Positions 1 through 11,209 of a stretch of DNA of 64,000 nucleotides are shown in pieces. Below the pieces are notes generated by a model. It had not been told where the DNA came from and did not search any database. It saw nothing but the letters and a program-made list of their open reading frames with translations. The position numbers and the translations under genes were made by a program. Position 1 is the first letter of the stretch, and each line of letters starts with the position of its first letter. Source of the DNA: Dugong dugon. Taxonomy: Eukaryota > Chordata > Mammalia > Sirenia > Dugongidae. The stretch is from positions 95,191,234 to 95,255,233 of the forward strand of contig CM057462.1 of NCBI GenBank assembly GCA_030035585.1. The letters are read 5' to 3'.

Positions 1-770
1 TAGAGAGATGAAATTAATTAATGAAATCCTGAGTGTAGCTGTGAAAAGTAGCATTTTTACTTTCTAGAAAACCATTTCATTGTTTAGTGTTCACCTAGCA
101 AGTCTAAGACCCAGAGTTCTCATTACTCTATGAAGTTGTAATGTGCTGATTTTGTCACCAGATGTCGCTCATGCGATGTGCTGAATATTTGGTCTTGACG
201 CTAAGAAATATTGCCCTCTCTAGTGGTTTGGAACGTTAATAAACACATCAGTTTTCTTAACCAACTAAGTATTTTGTTGCCTCTGTGCAATTTTATTCTT
301 AATTAATAATACATCAAAATATGATGGAGAATACAGAATAGTTTCATAAATAATCTGGCTATGCTCACATAGGAGTTTTTTGTTTGTTTTGCTTTTTTCT
401 TTCCTGATACATGCTTTCTATAAATTATCTGATGATTTCTCTACCAGTTGTTGTCTGACTTACAGTGTTAGCTTTTGAAGCTCAAATCCTTCAAGGAATC
501 CTATGCTGGGGATCTGGAAATCTCTCTCTCGCTGCTGATTGCTCTACTCTCCTAAACTTCCAAAGTTCCGTAAAGATAAAGTCATATTGACATGGTGCCC
601 TGTTAATGTTTGTTTGCCTCCCTTTAATCATTAGTTCATGCAGTTTTAGTAGCTCCCCAATTCATTCAACAATACATCAGCTCTGGGTGTTGCATGAGAT
701 TTGTTTATATTATTTAGCTTTTTGTCAGATATTTTGATTCGAGAAATCATGAACCACAGATTTACTTAGC
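1..770. other. unassigned single-copy-looking DNA
   Basis: AT-rich sequence with a short T/GTTT-rich stretch near 375-405. I see no open frame of note, no splice-site pair and no repeat family I recognise. It may be intronic or intergenic. Confidence 0.4.
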
Positions 771-972
771 TCTCCCTGGTTGGCACAAATAGTTAAGCAC
801 TCGACTACTAGCCAAAGCGTTGGCAGTTCAAACACGCCCAGAGGCTTCTCAGAAGACAGGCCTGTCGATCTGCTTCTAAAAGGCCTCAGCCTTGAAAACC
901 CTATGGAGCAGTTTTACTCTGCACGCATGGGGTCACCATGAACCAGAATCAATTCGAGGGCAACGAACAATA
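771..972 (+). mobile_element. AfroSINE (lys-type RTE-tailed SINE), diverged
   Basis: The degenerate tRNA-like head (CCCTGGTTGGCACAAATAG, then a B-box-like GGCAGTTCAAACAC) is followed by the family body with AAAACCCTATGGAGCAG and the RTE-type tail ATGGGGTCACCATGA...CGAGGGCAAC. It belongs to the subtype whose body reads CAGAAGACAGGCCTG. No clear target-site duplication is visible. Confidence 0.85.
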
Positions 973-1154
973 ACTCCATTACCTTGTCCCCAGTACACCC
1001 TGGTGTCTTATAAACAATGTAAACATCACATAAGAAATCTGAACAAATAGCAAGATATTTCACCCATCTCAAAATTCATCTCAAGAAGATACTTTGGGAA
1101 AGAGGCAGGTTTTGATACCATCTCACCACCCTGCTTTGCATCTCCCTTAGCTCT

Positions 1155-2190
1155 TTATTGTGTCTTTCCTTTTGGCTCCTTTTTATGGGGTGTTTCCTGA
1201 AGGTCTTCCTTTGGCTTCCTCTCTGTATATATCCCTATCTCATGAAGCCATCACTGCTATTGCTTTAACTATCCAGGCTACTGTAGGTATACCTGAATCT
1301 GTAACTCTAATTCCTACAATTCAATCTTCCTGCTCCATGTCTCCACTTGAATGCCAACCAACACCTAAAAACCAAACGTGGGAAATTAACACATCTCCTC
1401 TCCTAACTCTTCCTTGCCTTCTTATTCCTATTCTTGACTTCACTGTTTTCCCAGATATCCATTTTTAAAGCTGAAAACAATATTCTTTATGAATCCTTGT
1501 CCAATTAAATTCCAACACCTTGCCAGACCTAAAAGTCCCCTTAAAGTTGTCCGTGCCTGTTTCTTCTTCTGCTTCACCTATCCCTTCTCATCTGAATTAC
1601 TGCAATTTCCTCCTAACTATTCTCCCCGGGTCTGTCCTCACTCCAATCCATCCCTCTGCTTCCTAGCATTTTTCTTTCTAAAGCACTTTTCTGTTTGCTT
1701 ATCTCACTTCCCATTTTACTAAAAACCTTCACTGACTCGTTTCTTTCTACTGAATTAAGCACCAACTCTATACCCTTTGTCAAGGTAGTCTATAAGATGG
1801 CTGTGGAGACCTTTCTAGCTTTATGCACTACAAATGTCTGTAGTTAACATGCTTGGCTCCATCTAAAAAGCCACTGAGTGTCTCGGTGCACATGTTCATT
1901 ACTTTCCCACTTCAATGCCTTTGTTCTTGCCACATCTCTCATTGGTAGCATCTGCCACTTCTGCCGTTTTAAAGCCTATCCATCAAAGTTCACCTCAAAC
2001 ACTGAGCATTCAATCAAGTCTCTCTTCCTTCCTCCTACCTGTAATTTGCAGCGCTCCTCTGGACCCCATTAAGTATCCATTGTATTTGCATTTCTCATAC
2101 TGTATTTATGATGTCTATTATAGTTTTTTGAATATTTTTGTCTCCCGTATTATATTATAAGTTATTGGGGAGCATGGATTCTGTATAATT
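1155..2190 (+). mobile_element. L2 LINE 3' region, old
   Basis: About 1 kb of pyrimidine-rich sequence follows the order of the mammalian L2 3' region: CCATGTCTCCACTTGAATG, then CTCACTCCAATCCATC, TTTCTAAAGCAC, AAAACCTTCACTGACTC, and finally the TGTCTCCCGTATTATATTA end region. It is very diverged and has no intact coding frame. The open frames in it are chance. Confidence 0.65.
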
Positions 2191-2214
2191 CAAGTTTTCA
2201 ACTATGCAGTCAAA

Positions 2215-2465
2215 TGCAGAAATATAGTGGTTCAAAGCATAAGCTTTTGGAATCAAGCAGTCTCAGCCCATGTACTTACTTGCTGTGTGACTTATGCCAG
2301 TTGCTTAACAACTCTGAGCCCTGATTTCACCTATAAAATGGGAACATTAAGAGTACCTGCCTCATAGTCTTGTTATAAGAATTAAATGAGATTATGCAGA
2401 TAAAGCGCTTAGCACTCACTGGGCCTGATATACAGAACTCAAGGAGTGTTTGCTGTTGTTATTAT
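2215..2465 (+). mobile_element. MIR SINE
   Basis: This is a near-complete MIR: the tRNA-like start AGTGGTTCAAAGCATAAGC, the core CTTGCTGTGTGACTTATGCC, then CTATAAAATGGGAACATTAA, TTAAATGAGATTATGCAG and AAAGCGCTTAGCAC. The order and orientation are those of plus-strand MIR. Confidence 0.85.
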
Positions 2466-3508
2466 TCTTTTTGCTATTACTGTACAAAGTGGGCAAACGA
2501 GAAGGTTTGCTAGAATAAATTGGAGGGAGTCTAGCTAAAGACAAAGACAGAAAGGAAAGTATTGCGTATACATTAAATACCCCAGAGTAAAATCCCGTGC
2601 TTAGAGAAGAGGCCCAGGTGGACATATATCTTGCTCAACTCCAGATCGCCAGACAGCATATGGTGCCTGGTATAGGGAAGGTGCTTAATAATTATTGCTT
2701 GCGCTCACATTGTTAGCGAATAGATGTCCTGTCTGCATGGCAATCATGAAGACAGAGAAGATAGGCAGGAGAGTGAAGGAAGCTCATTGTCACCAACATC
2801 TGTGCAGCTGTTATCATTCACAGAGTGATAGCAAATTGCCCCGATCTGTGACCACAGCCTAGGACGATATGCTTTCATGACTTTCATGAAGAGTTTGCTG
2901 AATGTGGGCTTAAGTAGATTTATTGAAACACTTGCCAGAGAGAGGCCACACTTCTGAAAATACACTTTTGCCTGTTTCTGAGAACAGATTTGCATAACAC
3001 TGGGCATGGCTTAATCAGGTCTCTGGGACAAGATGAGCAGGATAGGAGTAGTAATGGTAGGCTCACTCTGTACGATCCCATTAAAAGCTTTTCCTCAGGT
3101 ACTTTAAGAAAAAAAGTTACATTAAAAACAAAAAGTAATGGGCTTCCCAGACAGAATTCTGTGTTTAAATGGCATTAAGGCTGTGGTTCAAATCAACAAA
3201 AGCCAGGAAATCCAATGTTAACGTTTATCCAGACTGTTATACCATTTTTTCCAACTCTGTGTGCCTCTGAGCAGCCCTCCCTTTGAATTTCCTGGCTCTG
3301 GCAACCAAAATCCACAAGTTGCTCTGGGTTACAGTGCTCTGGGTCTGCAAGTTAATGGGAATATGCCCCTAGAAAATATGCTTACTTGCAAGTGCTTTTA
3401 AGTGCCCTCACTATTAACCCAGAAGCCTTGAACTTGGCGCTTTTTTTTTTTTCCCCACGTTTCTAGGATCCCTATTAATGCCTAAGTTTTAGTACTGCTT
3501 TATACCCA
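2466..3508. other. unassigned DNA, repeat-poor
   Basis: Mostly single-copy-looking sequence. A short tail-like stretch at 2655-2695 (GGTGCCTGGTATAGGGAAGG) is probably an L2 or MIR 3' scrap. Nothing coding is supported. A T-run lies at 3440-3452. Confidence 0.4.
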
Positions 3509-3683
3509 GATGGAGTTCTTCTCGCGTAGTAGTTACGAGCTCAGCTGCTAACCAAAAGGTAGGCAGTTCGAATCCACCAGCCGCTCCCTGGAAACCCTAT
3601 GGGACAGTTCTACTGTCTTATAGGGTCGCTATGAGTCAGAATCGACTTGACAACAATGGTTTGTTTGTTTGTTTGTTTTTTTT
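3509..3683 (+). mobile_element. AfroSINE, short-body subtype with GTTT tail
   Basis: The head has a degraded A box and the B box GCAGTTCGAATCC. The body jumps directly from CCAGCCGCTCC to TGGAAACCCTATGGGACAG, missing the CTTCCATAAAGATTACAGCC segment present in longer copies. The tail is TAGGGTCGCTATGAGTCAGA followed by (GTTT)n. Possible 7-bp TSD: TACCCAG on the left, TATCCAG on the right. Confidence 0.92.
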
Positions 3684-4203
3684 AATATCCAGTTGCAAAA
3701 ACTTTTATAACACTTACATTGTTAACACTGATAGAAGTTTAATATTGCAGCTTATATGTCACAGTTATCATTCAAACGTATTTTTAAATGCCTCTTTTCT
3801 CTCTTTTCACCAGACATGGGGATGACCTGATTGTAACACCTTTTGCCCAGGTACGTATTATGCAGGCACTGGCCTGCTCTCACTCTGTCCCTGGGTATGG
3901 TTTCTAAGTGGCCTCTGAACCTCCTTTTGTTCCTAACCATTTGAAACATTTTCCTTATAGGTCCTCGCCAGCTTGAGAAGTGTGAGAAACAACTTCACTA
4001 TTCTGACAAACCTTCATGGAACATCCAGCAAGTAAGAATTGGGTATTCTGTGGAGTTTAGAGCTGATCTTTATGAATCCCTTCTGTAAAGGCAAAGACAT
4101 TGAACATTTTTAGAAATTGACTATGCCATTGAAATTTGCTCTTTGGAGCTATGTTAGGACATGGTACCATATTATTTTAGAACTGGTTAGAGATGATCTA
4201 GTC
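3684..4203. other. unassigned DNA
   Basis: No repeat recognised. The run CTTTTCACCAGACATGGGGATGACCTGA near 3803-3830 (given here as CACCAGACATGGGGATGACC) resembles CACCAGACATGGCCATGACC at 5688-5707, possibly a shared unnamed old repeat. No coding signal seen. Confidence 0.35.
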
Positions 4204-4418
4204 TACAAACCCCACCCAATCCCATTGCCACTGAGTCGATTCCGACTCATGGTGACCTTATAGGACAGAGTAGAACTACCCCATAGGGTTTCCAAGGCTG
4301 TAAAACTTTACGGTAGCAGACTGCCACATCTTTCTCCCTCGGAGAGGCTGGTGGGTTAGAACTGCCAGTCTTTTGGTTAGCAGCCAAGCACTTTAACCAC
4401 TGCATTGCCAGGCCTCCT
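4204..4418 (-). mobile_element. AfroSINE, long-body subtype
   Basis: On the plus strand it reads tail first: CCCATTGCCACTGAGTCGAT, ATAGGACAGAGTAGAACTAC, CCAAGGCTGTAAAACTTTAC, the long-body segment AGCAGACTGCCACATC, then the inverted B box and the family start CCAGGCCTCC. Full length, no coding function. Confidence 0.92.
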
Positions 4419-4465
4419 TATGATCTAGTCTAGGTTTTATTAATCTTTGTCCCTTAACACTTAGT

Positions 4466-4765
4466 ACCCAGTTGTTGTTGTAGCTGATTTTGAGTCACCC
4501 CCAAGTCAGGGTGACCTCCTTCACAAAGGAACCAAACCCTGCCCAGTCTGCACCATCCCCGTGATCAGTTGCAGATCAGAGCATGGTGATCCATAAGGTT
4601 TTCATTGGCTGGTTTTCGGAAGTAGATCCCCAGGCCTTTCTTCCTATTCATCTTAGTCTAGTAGTTCTGCTGAAGCCTGTTTAGCACCATAACAACACCC
4701 AAACTGCCACTGAGGGATGGGTGGTGTTTGCATATAAGGTCCGTAGTACCCAGTGGGAATAGTTT
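4466..4765 (-). mobile_element. tRNA-Gly-type SINE with RTE body, head decayed
   Basis: The 3' tail (GTTGTTGTTGTAGCTG on plus) is followed by CCCTGCCCAGTCTGCACCAT and GTTGCAGATCAGAGC. The body then reads CAGGCCTTTCTTCC...CTTAGTCTAGTAG, i.e. the reverse complement of the CCAGACTAAGACAGACT block seen in the RTE 5' region. The tRNA-Gly head expected beyond 4717 is barely recognisable. Compare the better copies at 37934 and 56074. Confidence 0.75.
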
Positions 4766-5009
4766 CAATAAATGAAACAATGAGGTGAGGATTTTTTGGT
4801 TGACTTTTATATTTACCACTTTGGAAAGTATAAATACTTAACAGCAATGGCCATAAATTCTATTAAAAACTTTTGGAGTAAGCTACTAATGAATTCAGAG
4901 ATTCACTCTTATACTTGAAAGTACCAAAAAGCTATAGTCCAGGTTCCCTATATTTTACAGGTTCATGAAGTTCAATGAATAAAGTCAGAGAGTGGGATTA
5001 TCTTCTCTT

Positions 5010-5112
5010 CTGCCACCAATTAACTACCTACATGATCTAGGTAAATTCAGTTACGATCACTAAACCTTGGTTTCCCCATCTATAAAATGAAAGTTTGAAC
5101 TTGATGTTATCT
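5010..5112 (+). mobile_element. MIR fragment
   Basis: Short match to the MIR core: ATGATCTAGGTAAATTCAGT, then CCTTGGTTTCCCCATCTATA and AAATGAAAGTTTGAAC. Only the central third survives. Confidence 0.6.
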
Positions 5113-5157
5113 GCAGTAACTTTCTCCTCTAAAACTCTATTTCCTTATGACTCAAAC

Positions 5158-5357
5158 TATCCCTGGGTAGCACAAACAGTTAATGCTCTGGGCTGCTAAC
5201 TGAAAGGCTGGACTTTGATTCTACCCAGAGGCACCTCAAAAGAAAGGCCTGCAAACTACTTCCAAAAACTCAGCCATTGAAAACCTTATGGAGAACAGTT
5301 CTGCTCTGACACACATGGGGTCGCCATGAGTCTGAAATGACTCGAGGACAACTTTTT
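5158..5357 (+). mobile_element. AfroSINE, GGCCTG-body subtype
   Basis: The head reads CCCTGGGTAGCACAAACAG and GGCTGCTAACTGAAAGGC. The body has AGAAAGGCCTGCAAACTACT and GAAAACCTTATGGAGAACAG, and the tail ATGGGGTCGCCATGAGTC ends in a T-run. Same subtype as 771, 48344 and 63723. Confidence 0.9.
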
Positions 5358-5444
5358 TTCCCCTTCTCTTTCTTGTTTTATGAGTAAAATTGAAGTGCTA
5401 TGCAGCTCACTATTCTCCATGTTTTAGAAGATCATCACGTGGCT

Positions 5445-5600
5445 CAGAGGGTCATAGAATCAATGAGCCTGGAGTGGTAGAGCTGGGGGAAGCCTTCAAG
5501 GCCATTGATTCAACCTTTTCTTTTTACAGAAGGAGAAGCCCAATGACTTGCTAACAACACTGCCACAGTTTAAGACACACCAGGGTGTAAATCTCCTGAG
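5445..5600 (-). mobile_element. MIR3-like SINE fragment
   Basis: Plus-strand TCATAGAATCAATGAGCC, AGAGCTGGGGGAAGCC and CAACCTTTTCTTTTTACAG follow the reverse of the MIR3-type 3' part. Diverged. Confidence 0.5.
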
Positions 5601-5854
5601 GTTTTGGACAGTGTTCACTACAGCATACCACCCTCTGCCCAGTCTTCACAAAATTATTAATCAGCCTTCTATTTTGCTTTTATCACCAGACATGGCCATG
5701 ACCTGACACATTTCATAGAGTGGATTTTTAAAAAGTGGCAGTAAACCTATGCTCTCCCATGCTCGGAAAGCTCACTTTTCTTTTCATTGTCCTGTAACTT
5801 GTAACTGAGCCTTCTTGTAAGATGACTCAGCACGCCCTGATAGAGTCTTTCCCA

Positions 5855-6020
5855 TCATTGGTCTCTCCTCCTCTAAACTCTTCCCAGCTGCCACCAGAGT
5901 GATCTTTCTCACATGCTGTCTCACCATGTCTCTCTCCTGCTCGAGCCATTTCAGGGGGTCAATTTTACTCGTAAGACAAAGTTTAAATGCAGGTGCTTAG
6001 CACCCAAGGCAGCTCATGAT
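5855..6020 (+). mobile_element. L2 fragment
   Basis: CAGCTGCCACCAGAGTGATC, TTTCTCACATGCTG and AAGACAAAGTTTAAATGC follow the L2 3' region in order. It probably continues at 6350 after the interruption at 6110-6320. Confidence 0.65.
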
Positions 6021-6109
6021 CCAAGTTAAACTGATTGATAGTTGATTGGGTTTATATTAGTACATATACATGAAAGCTAGAGGCTTATCCTAGCCTCATT
6101 TGCAGTGGT

Positions 6110-6320
6110 ATTCATTAATTAGTTTTCCTGTTCATTCATTTCTTAATCAACCTATCCAACAAGTATTAATTTAGTATATAATAGTCATGCTTGCATGCGT
6201 GTATGCATTTAACAAATGTTTAGTGAGCACCTATATTGTACCAGGCCTTGGTGATACAGTAGCAACCAAGGCAGACAAGTTCTCTAAGGCTTATGTTCTA
6301 ATGGGAAACACCAGGGGATT
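6110..6320 (-). mobile_element. L2 3' end
   Basis: On plus it reads TTTAACAAATGTTTAGTGAG, then CTATATTGTACCAGGCC and GATACAGTAGCAACCAAGGC, the reverse complement of the L2 terminal region. It lies between two plus-strand L2 pieces. Confidence 0.65.
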
Positions 6321-6344
6321 TGGTGGTCAACAGTCGAACCGGGT

Positions 6345-6760
6345 TTCTGCCCACCTGGGATTATATTCTAAACATTCTGGTCTAGTTGTTTCCTGCATGT
6401 TCTGTTTGCCATTCTAATTATGGACTTACTGTTGTCTCTCCCTAAAATGTCTCTCTCTACCCGCCAGTGTGTATCTGACTAAATCTTTGTTGACTTTTTA
6501 TGATCTTTTGTGACTCACCTCTAGTACTTCCTTTATCAGAAGGCTGTTCTGACCCCACCCAGCATAGCTGCATGCCCCTCATATGGCCTCCGGGCACTCT
6601 GAAAACTTTATCATACTCTGTTTATATGTCGCTAGACTGTGTGCCCCTTGAGGGTGAGAATTGCGCTTATTTTTCCTGAATTCCCAAGAATTAGCAGAAT
6701 GCCTGACATATGGTTTGTGCTCTGTAAACATTCATCATGCATATGAATTTATAAATAAAT
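6345..6760 (+). mobile_element. L2 3' end
   Basis: AGAAGGCTGTTCTGACCCCA, TAGACTGTGTGCCCCTTGAG, GAGAATTGCGCTTATTTTTC and GCAGAATGCCTGACATATGG are the ordered landmarks of the L2 3' terminus. Confidence 0.75.
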
Positions 6761-6869
6761 AATTGGTGGGGGAAAGACCCCCATCAATTATTTAGAAAAT
6801 TATTTTTTCAAGAGTAATCCTTTCCCCATCCCTGCCTTTGTTTCTTTACAGAATATGGCCTTTGGGGCC

Positions 6870-7372
6870 TGTCTTAGTCATCTAGTGCTGCTATAACAGA
6901 AATACCACAAGTGGATGGCTTTAACAAAAAGAAGTTTATTTCCTTACGGTAAAGTAGGCTAAAAGTCCAATTCAGGGCATCAGCTCCAGGGCGAGGCTTT
7001 CTCTCTCTGTTGGCCTTCTCGTCAATGTTCCCCCGGACTAGGAGCTTCTCTGTGCAGGGACCCTGGTCCAAAGGACGTGCTCTGCTCCCGGCACTGCTTT
7101 CTTGATGGTATGAGGTCCCCAACTCTCTGTTTGCTTCCCTTTCCTTTTATCTCTTGAGAGATAAAAGGTGGTGCAGGCCACACCCCAGGGAAACTCCCTT
7201 TACATTGGATCAGGGATGTGATCTAGGTAAAGGTGGTGTTACAATCCCACCCTAATCCTCTTTAACATAAAATTACAATCAGAAAATGGAGGCCAACCAC
7301 ACAATTCTGGGAATCATGGCCCAGCCCAATTGATACACACATTTTTTGAGGGACACAATTTAATCTATGACG
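6870..7372 (-). mobile_element. solo LTR, ERVL-MaLR-like
   Basis: In sense orientation the LTR starts with CGTCATAGATTAAATTGTGT (ancestrally TGTCAT...) and ends with CACTAGATGACTAAGACA. It carries a polyadenylation signal, GAAATAAACTTC, near its 3' end. This is the layout of mammalian MaLR LTRs (the MST/MLT1 group). The flanking 5 bases, GGGCC (6865-6869) and GGGTC (7373-7377), agree at 4 of 5, as expected for an ERVL-type 5-bp TSD. No internal retroviral sequence is attached, so it is a solo LTR. It is the same family as 61722-62052 and about 170 bases longer. Confidence 0.8.
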
Positions 7373-7375
7373 GGG

Positions 7376-7582
7376 TCAGACTTACTGGCTTCGTGACCCA
7401 ATTCTACCACTCAAAAATTATGTGGCCGTGGGCAAGTTAATTAACTTCTATGTACCTCGGTTTCCTGACTGTACAATAGAGTTGCTCTGAGGATTAGATG
7501 ACTTGATATTTGTAAAGCATTTATAACAGCCTTTAGCACATAGTAAGTGCTCAATAAACGTGAACTGTTATAAATGATAGTT
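7376..7582 (+). mobile_element. MIR SINE
   Basis: CCGTGGGCAAGTTAATTAAC, CTCGGTTTCCTGACTG, GAGGATTAGATGACTTG and CACATAGTAAGTGCTCAATA follow plus-strand MIR to its 3' end. Confidence 0.8.
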
Positions 7583-7599
7583 ACATAGCTTTCGCTGAA

Positions 7600-7765
7600 T
7601 CCAGAAATAATAGAACACTTTGGGGTTTTCACATCCATTATCTCAGTTACAATCACCATAAAGGATATTCATGATAGGCATTGTTACTCCCACTCTGTGA
7701 ATAAGGAAACAAAGCTTAAGGAGATTAAATGACTTGTTCATGTTCACTGCACTTGTTAAGTCTTC
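7600..7765 (-). mobile_element. MIR fragment
   Basis: TGTTACTCCCACTCTGTGAA, AAGGAAACAAAGCTTAAGG and AAATGACTTGTTCATG on plus give the reverse-oriented MIR core. Confidence 0.6.
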
Positions 7766-7784
7766 TGCATTATGGGAAGGAGTC

Positions 7785-7990
7785 TCTGAAGACTTTGGAA
7801 CAGATAGTGATTTAGGAAGAACTTATGGAATAGGTGAAGGTCAGAGAGCCTGGAGGCAGAGACACTAGTTATAAGAGTGTTTTCAGGAATGACAATGTGA
7901 GGGGTGAAGTCCTGGACCAGGAAGATGGAGGTGGAATGGGGAGGAAGGGATTTATAAAGACACATTTCAAAAGCTTCCTTAGCATAACTA
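7785..7990 (-). mobile_element. probable L2 fragment
   Basis: Purine-rich sequence with GTCCTGGACCAGGAAGATGG and GTGGAATGGGGAGGAAGGGA resembles reverse-oriented L2 internal 3' sequence. Weak. Confidence 0.4.
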
Positions 7991-9229
7991 GACTCAGAAC
8001 CACTACGTTGTACAGCTCCAGGGAGAAGGGGGGAGGATGTCTTCAATGACCGATTTGTTAGCATGGGCTAGGGCCTTCTTACTCTGGTAGTAGTATTGGA
8101 GGCATTTAGCCTAGCCTTGCTGATTAATAGGCTGTGTCCGCTGAAGCTACTTTCCAAGTAATCAGGTCCTTCCTTAGCCTTGGGAGATTTTTGCCACATA
8201 AACCTTCAGGAAATGTGTACCTTAAGACCATGAGTACCATATTCAGAGCCCATTCCCACAATCTGGCTGGTGACCACCTCCAACATCATGACCCTTCCAT
8301 GTTACCTTTGGCCCAAAGCAAACCACACTCACCAAATAGAATAGATCTCCAGTAGTAAGATAGTTGTGTACAATGATCTTTATCACATTCATACCCATAT
8401 TTGTACAGAGTTGATCCTGTTATTTGCTTCATGTACTTCCTTGAAACTAACATCAACCAACAAAAATTCAAGGAAGGGCGCATCCAGCCTTAGAGCTTCA
8501 CCAAAGGAAGTTGGATCACCTTGGTCCAGGCCTCCCTGAGACCTGACTGATAGATTTCAGCCAAAAATGGAGTCGCCTGGCTGGGGCAGGTTGGAAAACT
8601 GAGGGACCATTGAATGTACTCCGTTCTACTTCTAAACAGTCAATACCCTCCTCTGCAGATTGTAGATACAGAACAAGTAAAGAAAATCCAAGGGGAGTAA
8701 CTGAAGATAAGAATGACTGCCAGGAGTGGATAGAACAGTCTGAAAGTATTTCCCCCCCAGATTTATTCACCTTAAAAACTGAAACTAAAGCATTCATGGA
8801 GCTCAGAAGCTGCTTCTGAGATATTTGACTTCGGTTTCAGGGTGCCTTGAATGCAACATTTAAGCAACAATTATGTCATTATAGCCTTGGAGTGGTTATC
8901 ATGAGACATCTGGATAGTGTGGTTTATTATAAAAAAATGAACTCCCACATAGAACTATACTTCTCGTAAGTCCAGATTTCCTTTATCTTTCGGCTCTTTG
9001 CTCTACATAAAAGCAACTCATTGTCTGCCTGAGCTTTACCACCCAAAGGGTGAAAATCTCAAAGTTCCTATTGAGGTGATCTCCTTACACCTCCATGAAA
9101 TGTTCCATTGAGAGATGCTTGATGGGGCCTGCACTTCTTGGCTTCAAAGTAAAACCTACATTTCCTTTGTCTGAGGACTTAATTTTGAAACTAGGGTTTT
9201 CATTTAGAGTTGCTAATTCATATGAGCAT
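7991..9229. other. unassigned repeat-poor DNA
   Basis: No recognisable repeat or gene. The two overlapping open frames around 8516-8819, on opposite strands, show no family motif. Confidence 0.4.
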
Positions 9230-9495
9230 CCCTAAAGCATTTACTGGCACCAGACAGACTGATGGAGAGATCAGGTGTGTGAGTGAGAGCGTCCACCGCT
9301 CAGCAGTCTGATAACCGGAGAACGAAGCTGGGAGCAAAGAGGTGTCCTCCTTCATCCCTCAGCCCTCTCATCAACATCACTAATCTCGCCTGTGGCAATC
9401 AGGAAATCATCTCTGTATTAACATTCTTTCAAAGCACAATTTAATCAGCAGTTATGCAAGCTCTGGGAAACAGTTAATAACACTTAATTTTTTTT
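9230..9495. other. candidate conserved non-coding block
   Basis: Single-copy-looking sequence free of repeats. It is dense in short AT motifs such as CAATTTAATCAGCAGTTATG and GTTAATAACACTTAA. The impression of constraint is inference only; no alignment was possible. Confidence 0.25.
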
Positions 9496-9559
9496 TCAAT
9501 GTGTATAGGAACTGTCTTTCATGGCTTTATATACTTTGGCATGGGATTTAAATTAGCTG

Positions 9560-9835
9560 AGAATCATAAAATCTTGAGCATTCAGAGCTGGAAAGAACCT
9601 AGCCAAATTTCCTGGGAGTAAATGAGGAAATATATATAATACTACTCACACAGGACCTGGCACATTTGTAAAGCCACAGTAAGTGGTAGTTACTGCTTAC
9701 TTACTCTCCCCATGTGAAGAAGAAACTGAGAGGTTCCCTGAGTTGCCTAGGGCTACACAGTTGGAAAGTACCAGAGCCAGGATTAGGATTCTAGTCTTAG
9801 TCATAGTCCACTTCTCTCTCCACTGTGCCATTCAG
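9560..9835 (-). mobile_element. MIR3-like SINE
   Basis: AATCATAAAATCTTGAGC, TCAGAGCTGGAAAGAACC, AGAAACTGAGAGGTTCCC, CTACACAGTTGGAAAGTACC and CAGAGCCAGGATTAGG on plus follow a reverse MIR3-type element. A MIR-tail-like piece (9645-9680) sits inside it. Confidence 0.65.
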
Positions 9836-10049
9836 AGGTAGAAAGCATTAACTCCTGTAGTCATATTATCCTTCCTATTAATATTGCCATCTCCAGCAGT
9901 CCTGTCATATAACTTCCTGTACTTCTTCCCTGAGTTCGGGACACTGGAAACTGGGCAACTAACACCATTTTCTCCTGGCACTTGTCACAATGTCCTATCT
10001 GGCACTCTCACTCCCTACAAGCAATAAATAATACAGCTTCTGGAAGTCA

Positions 10050-10235
10050 TCCATTCATTTAAAATGGATTGAGCCCCTTCTTTGCACCAGGTCTCGAGAA
10101 TCAGTGGTAAACCAAACTAACATGGTCCCTGCCTTTCCAAAGCTGCCACACTCATGTGTAGCTTGTGTAACTCCCAAGAAGTCATTGGGAGAATTGAGTG
10201 CTGTGATCAACCACGCAATTAAAAAAGCAGAGATT
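10050..10235 (-). mobile_element. L2 3' end
   Basis: TTGAGCCCCTTCTTTGCACC, CAGTGGTAAACCAAACTAAC and ATGGTCCCTGCCTTTCC on plus are the reverse of the L2 terminus. First of four such ends in the same orientation within 1.3 kb. Confidence 0.6.
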
Positions 10236-10324
10236 TCCATCCTCTAGGGGCTTCTGGTTCAATGTCTTCTTTGGAAAAAGCCTCCTCTGGAACCCAAGAA
10301 GGGAAGTAAAATAAAATTATTAAA

Positions 10325-10748
10325 AATGTATTATTAATCCGATGAATATGTACTGAGTCTCTGCATCATACCAGATATTATGCCAGATCCCAGGGTTACA
10401 AAGATGAACAAGACTCAATGTTTGCCCTTAAATTTCTTACAGGCTAGTTGAGGAGACAGAGAAAAGGGAATTGCAGTACAGTACAACCAGTGCTATAGTA
10501 GGGGTAAGCATAGGGAACTTCACAGACCAGGGCCACCTCACAGGAGGGAAGACTCCTCTGAGGAGGTGATGCCTGAGTAGAGTCCTGGAACATGTGAAGG
10601 AGTTAGTCACTTGAAGAGCAGGAGAAAAGTGTTCAGCTGAGCAAAACCTGTGCAAAGGCATAGCAACAAGAGAGCATGCTGTGTCCAGGAAACAGCCAGT
10701 AGTATATAGAACCAAGACTGCATGGGAAAAGGAAACCAGATAAAACAT
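10325..10748 (-). mobile_element. L2 3' end
   Basis: TACTGAGTCTCTGCATCATA, CAGGGTTACAAAGATGAAC, CTCTGAGGAGGTGATGCC and CTGTGCAAAGGCATAGC are the ordered reverse L2 landmarks over about 420 bases. Confidence 0.7.
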
Positions 10749-10789
10749 TCATATCGTGTTTGTGAGTCCTCAAACCACTTTCACATCAA

Positions 10790-11185
10790 TGGTTCATTCA
10801 ATCAATGATCCACCAGTATTTATGGAGTTCCTGCTATTCACAAGGCAAGTTGGTGGGTCCTGCAGAGGATATGAAAAGGAATCATACCTGAATCCTGCCA
10901 TCAGGAAGGTCACAGATTAGTAGCAGAGATAGTATGTGCCCGTGTTAATTACAATATGAAGAAATAACCCTAAAGTTACAAATAAAGCACCATGGGGCTT
11001 AGAGGGGGGACCATTTTCAGCTGAGCAGATGACATACTTTGGAGAAGACAGCATTTGACCTTTGAGGGACAGGTGACATTTGGATGGGTGGATTTGTGGG
11101 GAGAGGGCTCCTTGACAGAGAAATGGTCTGAGCAAAGGCAGGAAAGGGACAGCACATGTTTTAGGAAAAAGAAGGAATCAAGTTT
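10790..11185 (-). mobile_element. L2 3' end
   Basis: GTATTTATGGAGTTCCTGCT begins a third reverse L2 terminus, continuing through GGGACAGGTGACATTTGG and GAGCAAAGGCAGGAAAG. Confidence 0.65.
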
Positions 11186-11209
11186 GGACTTAGCAAAGTA
11201 GGAGTTAGT

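Noticed and set aside
1160-1722. two neighbouring open frames of 102 and 77 codons
   Set aside because: They lie in L2 3' sequence, which is non-coding; pyrimidine-rich composition.
3803-5707. similar phrases CACCAGACATGGGGATGACC and CACCAGACATGGCCATGACC
   Set aside because: Only about 25 bases agree and flanks differ; not enough to call a repeat family or duplication.
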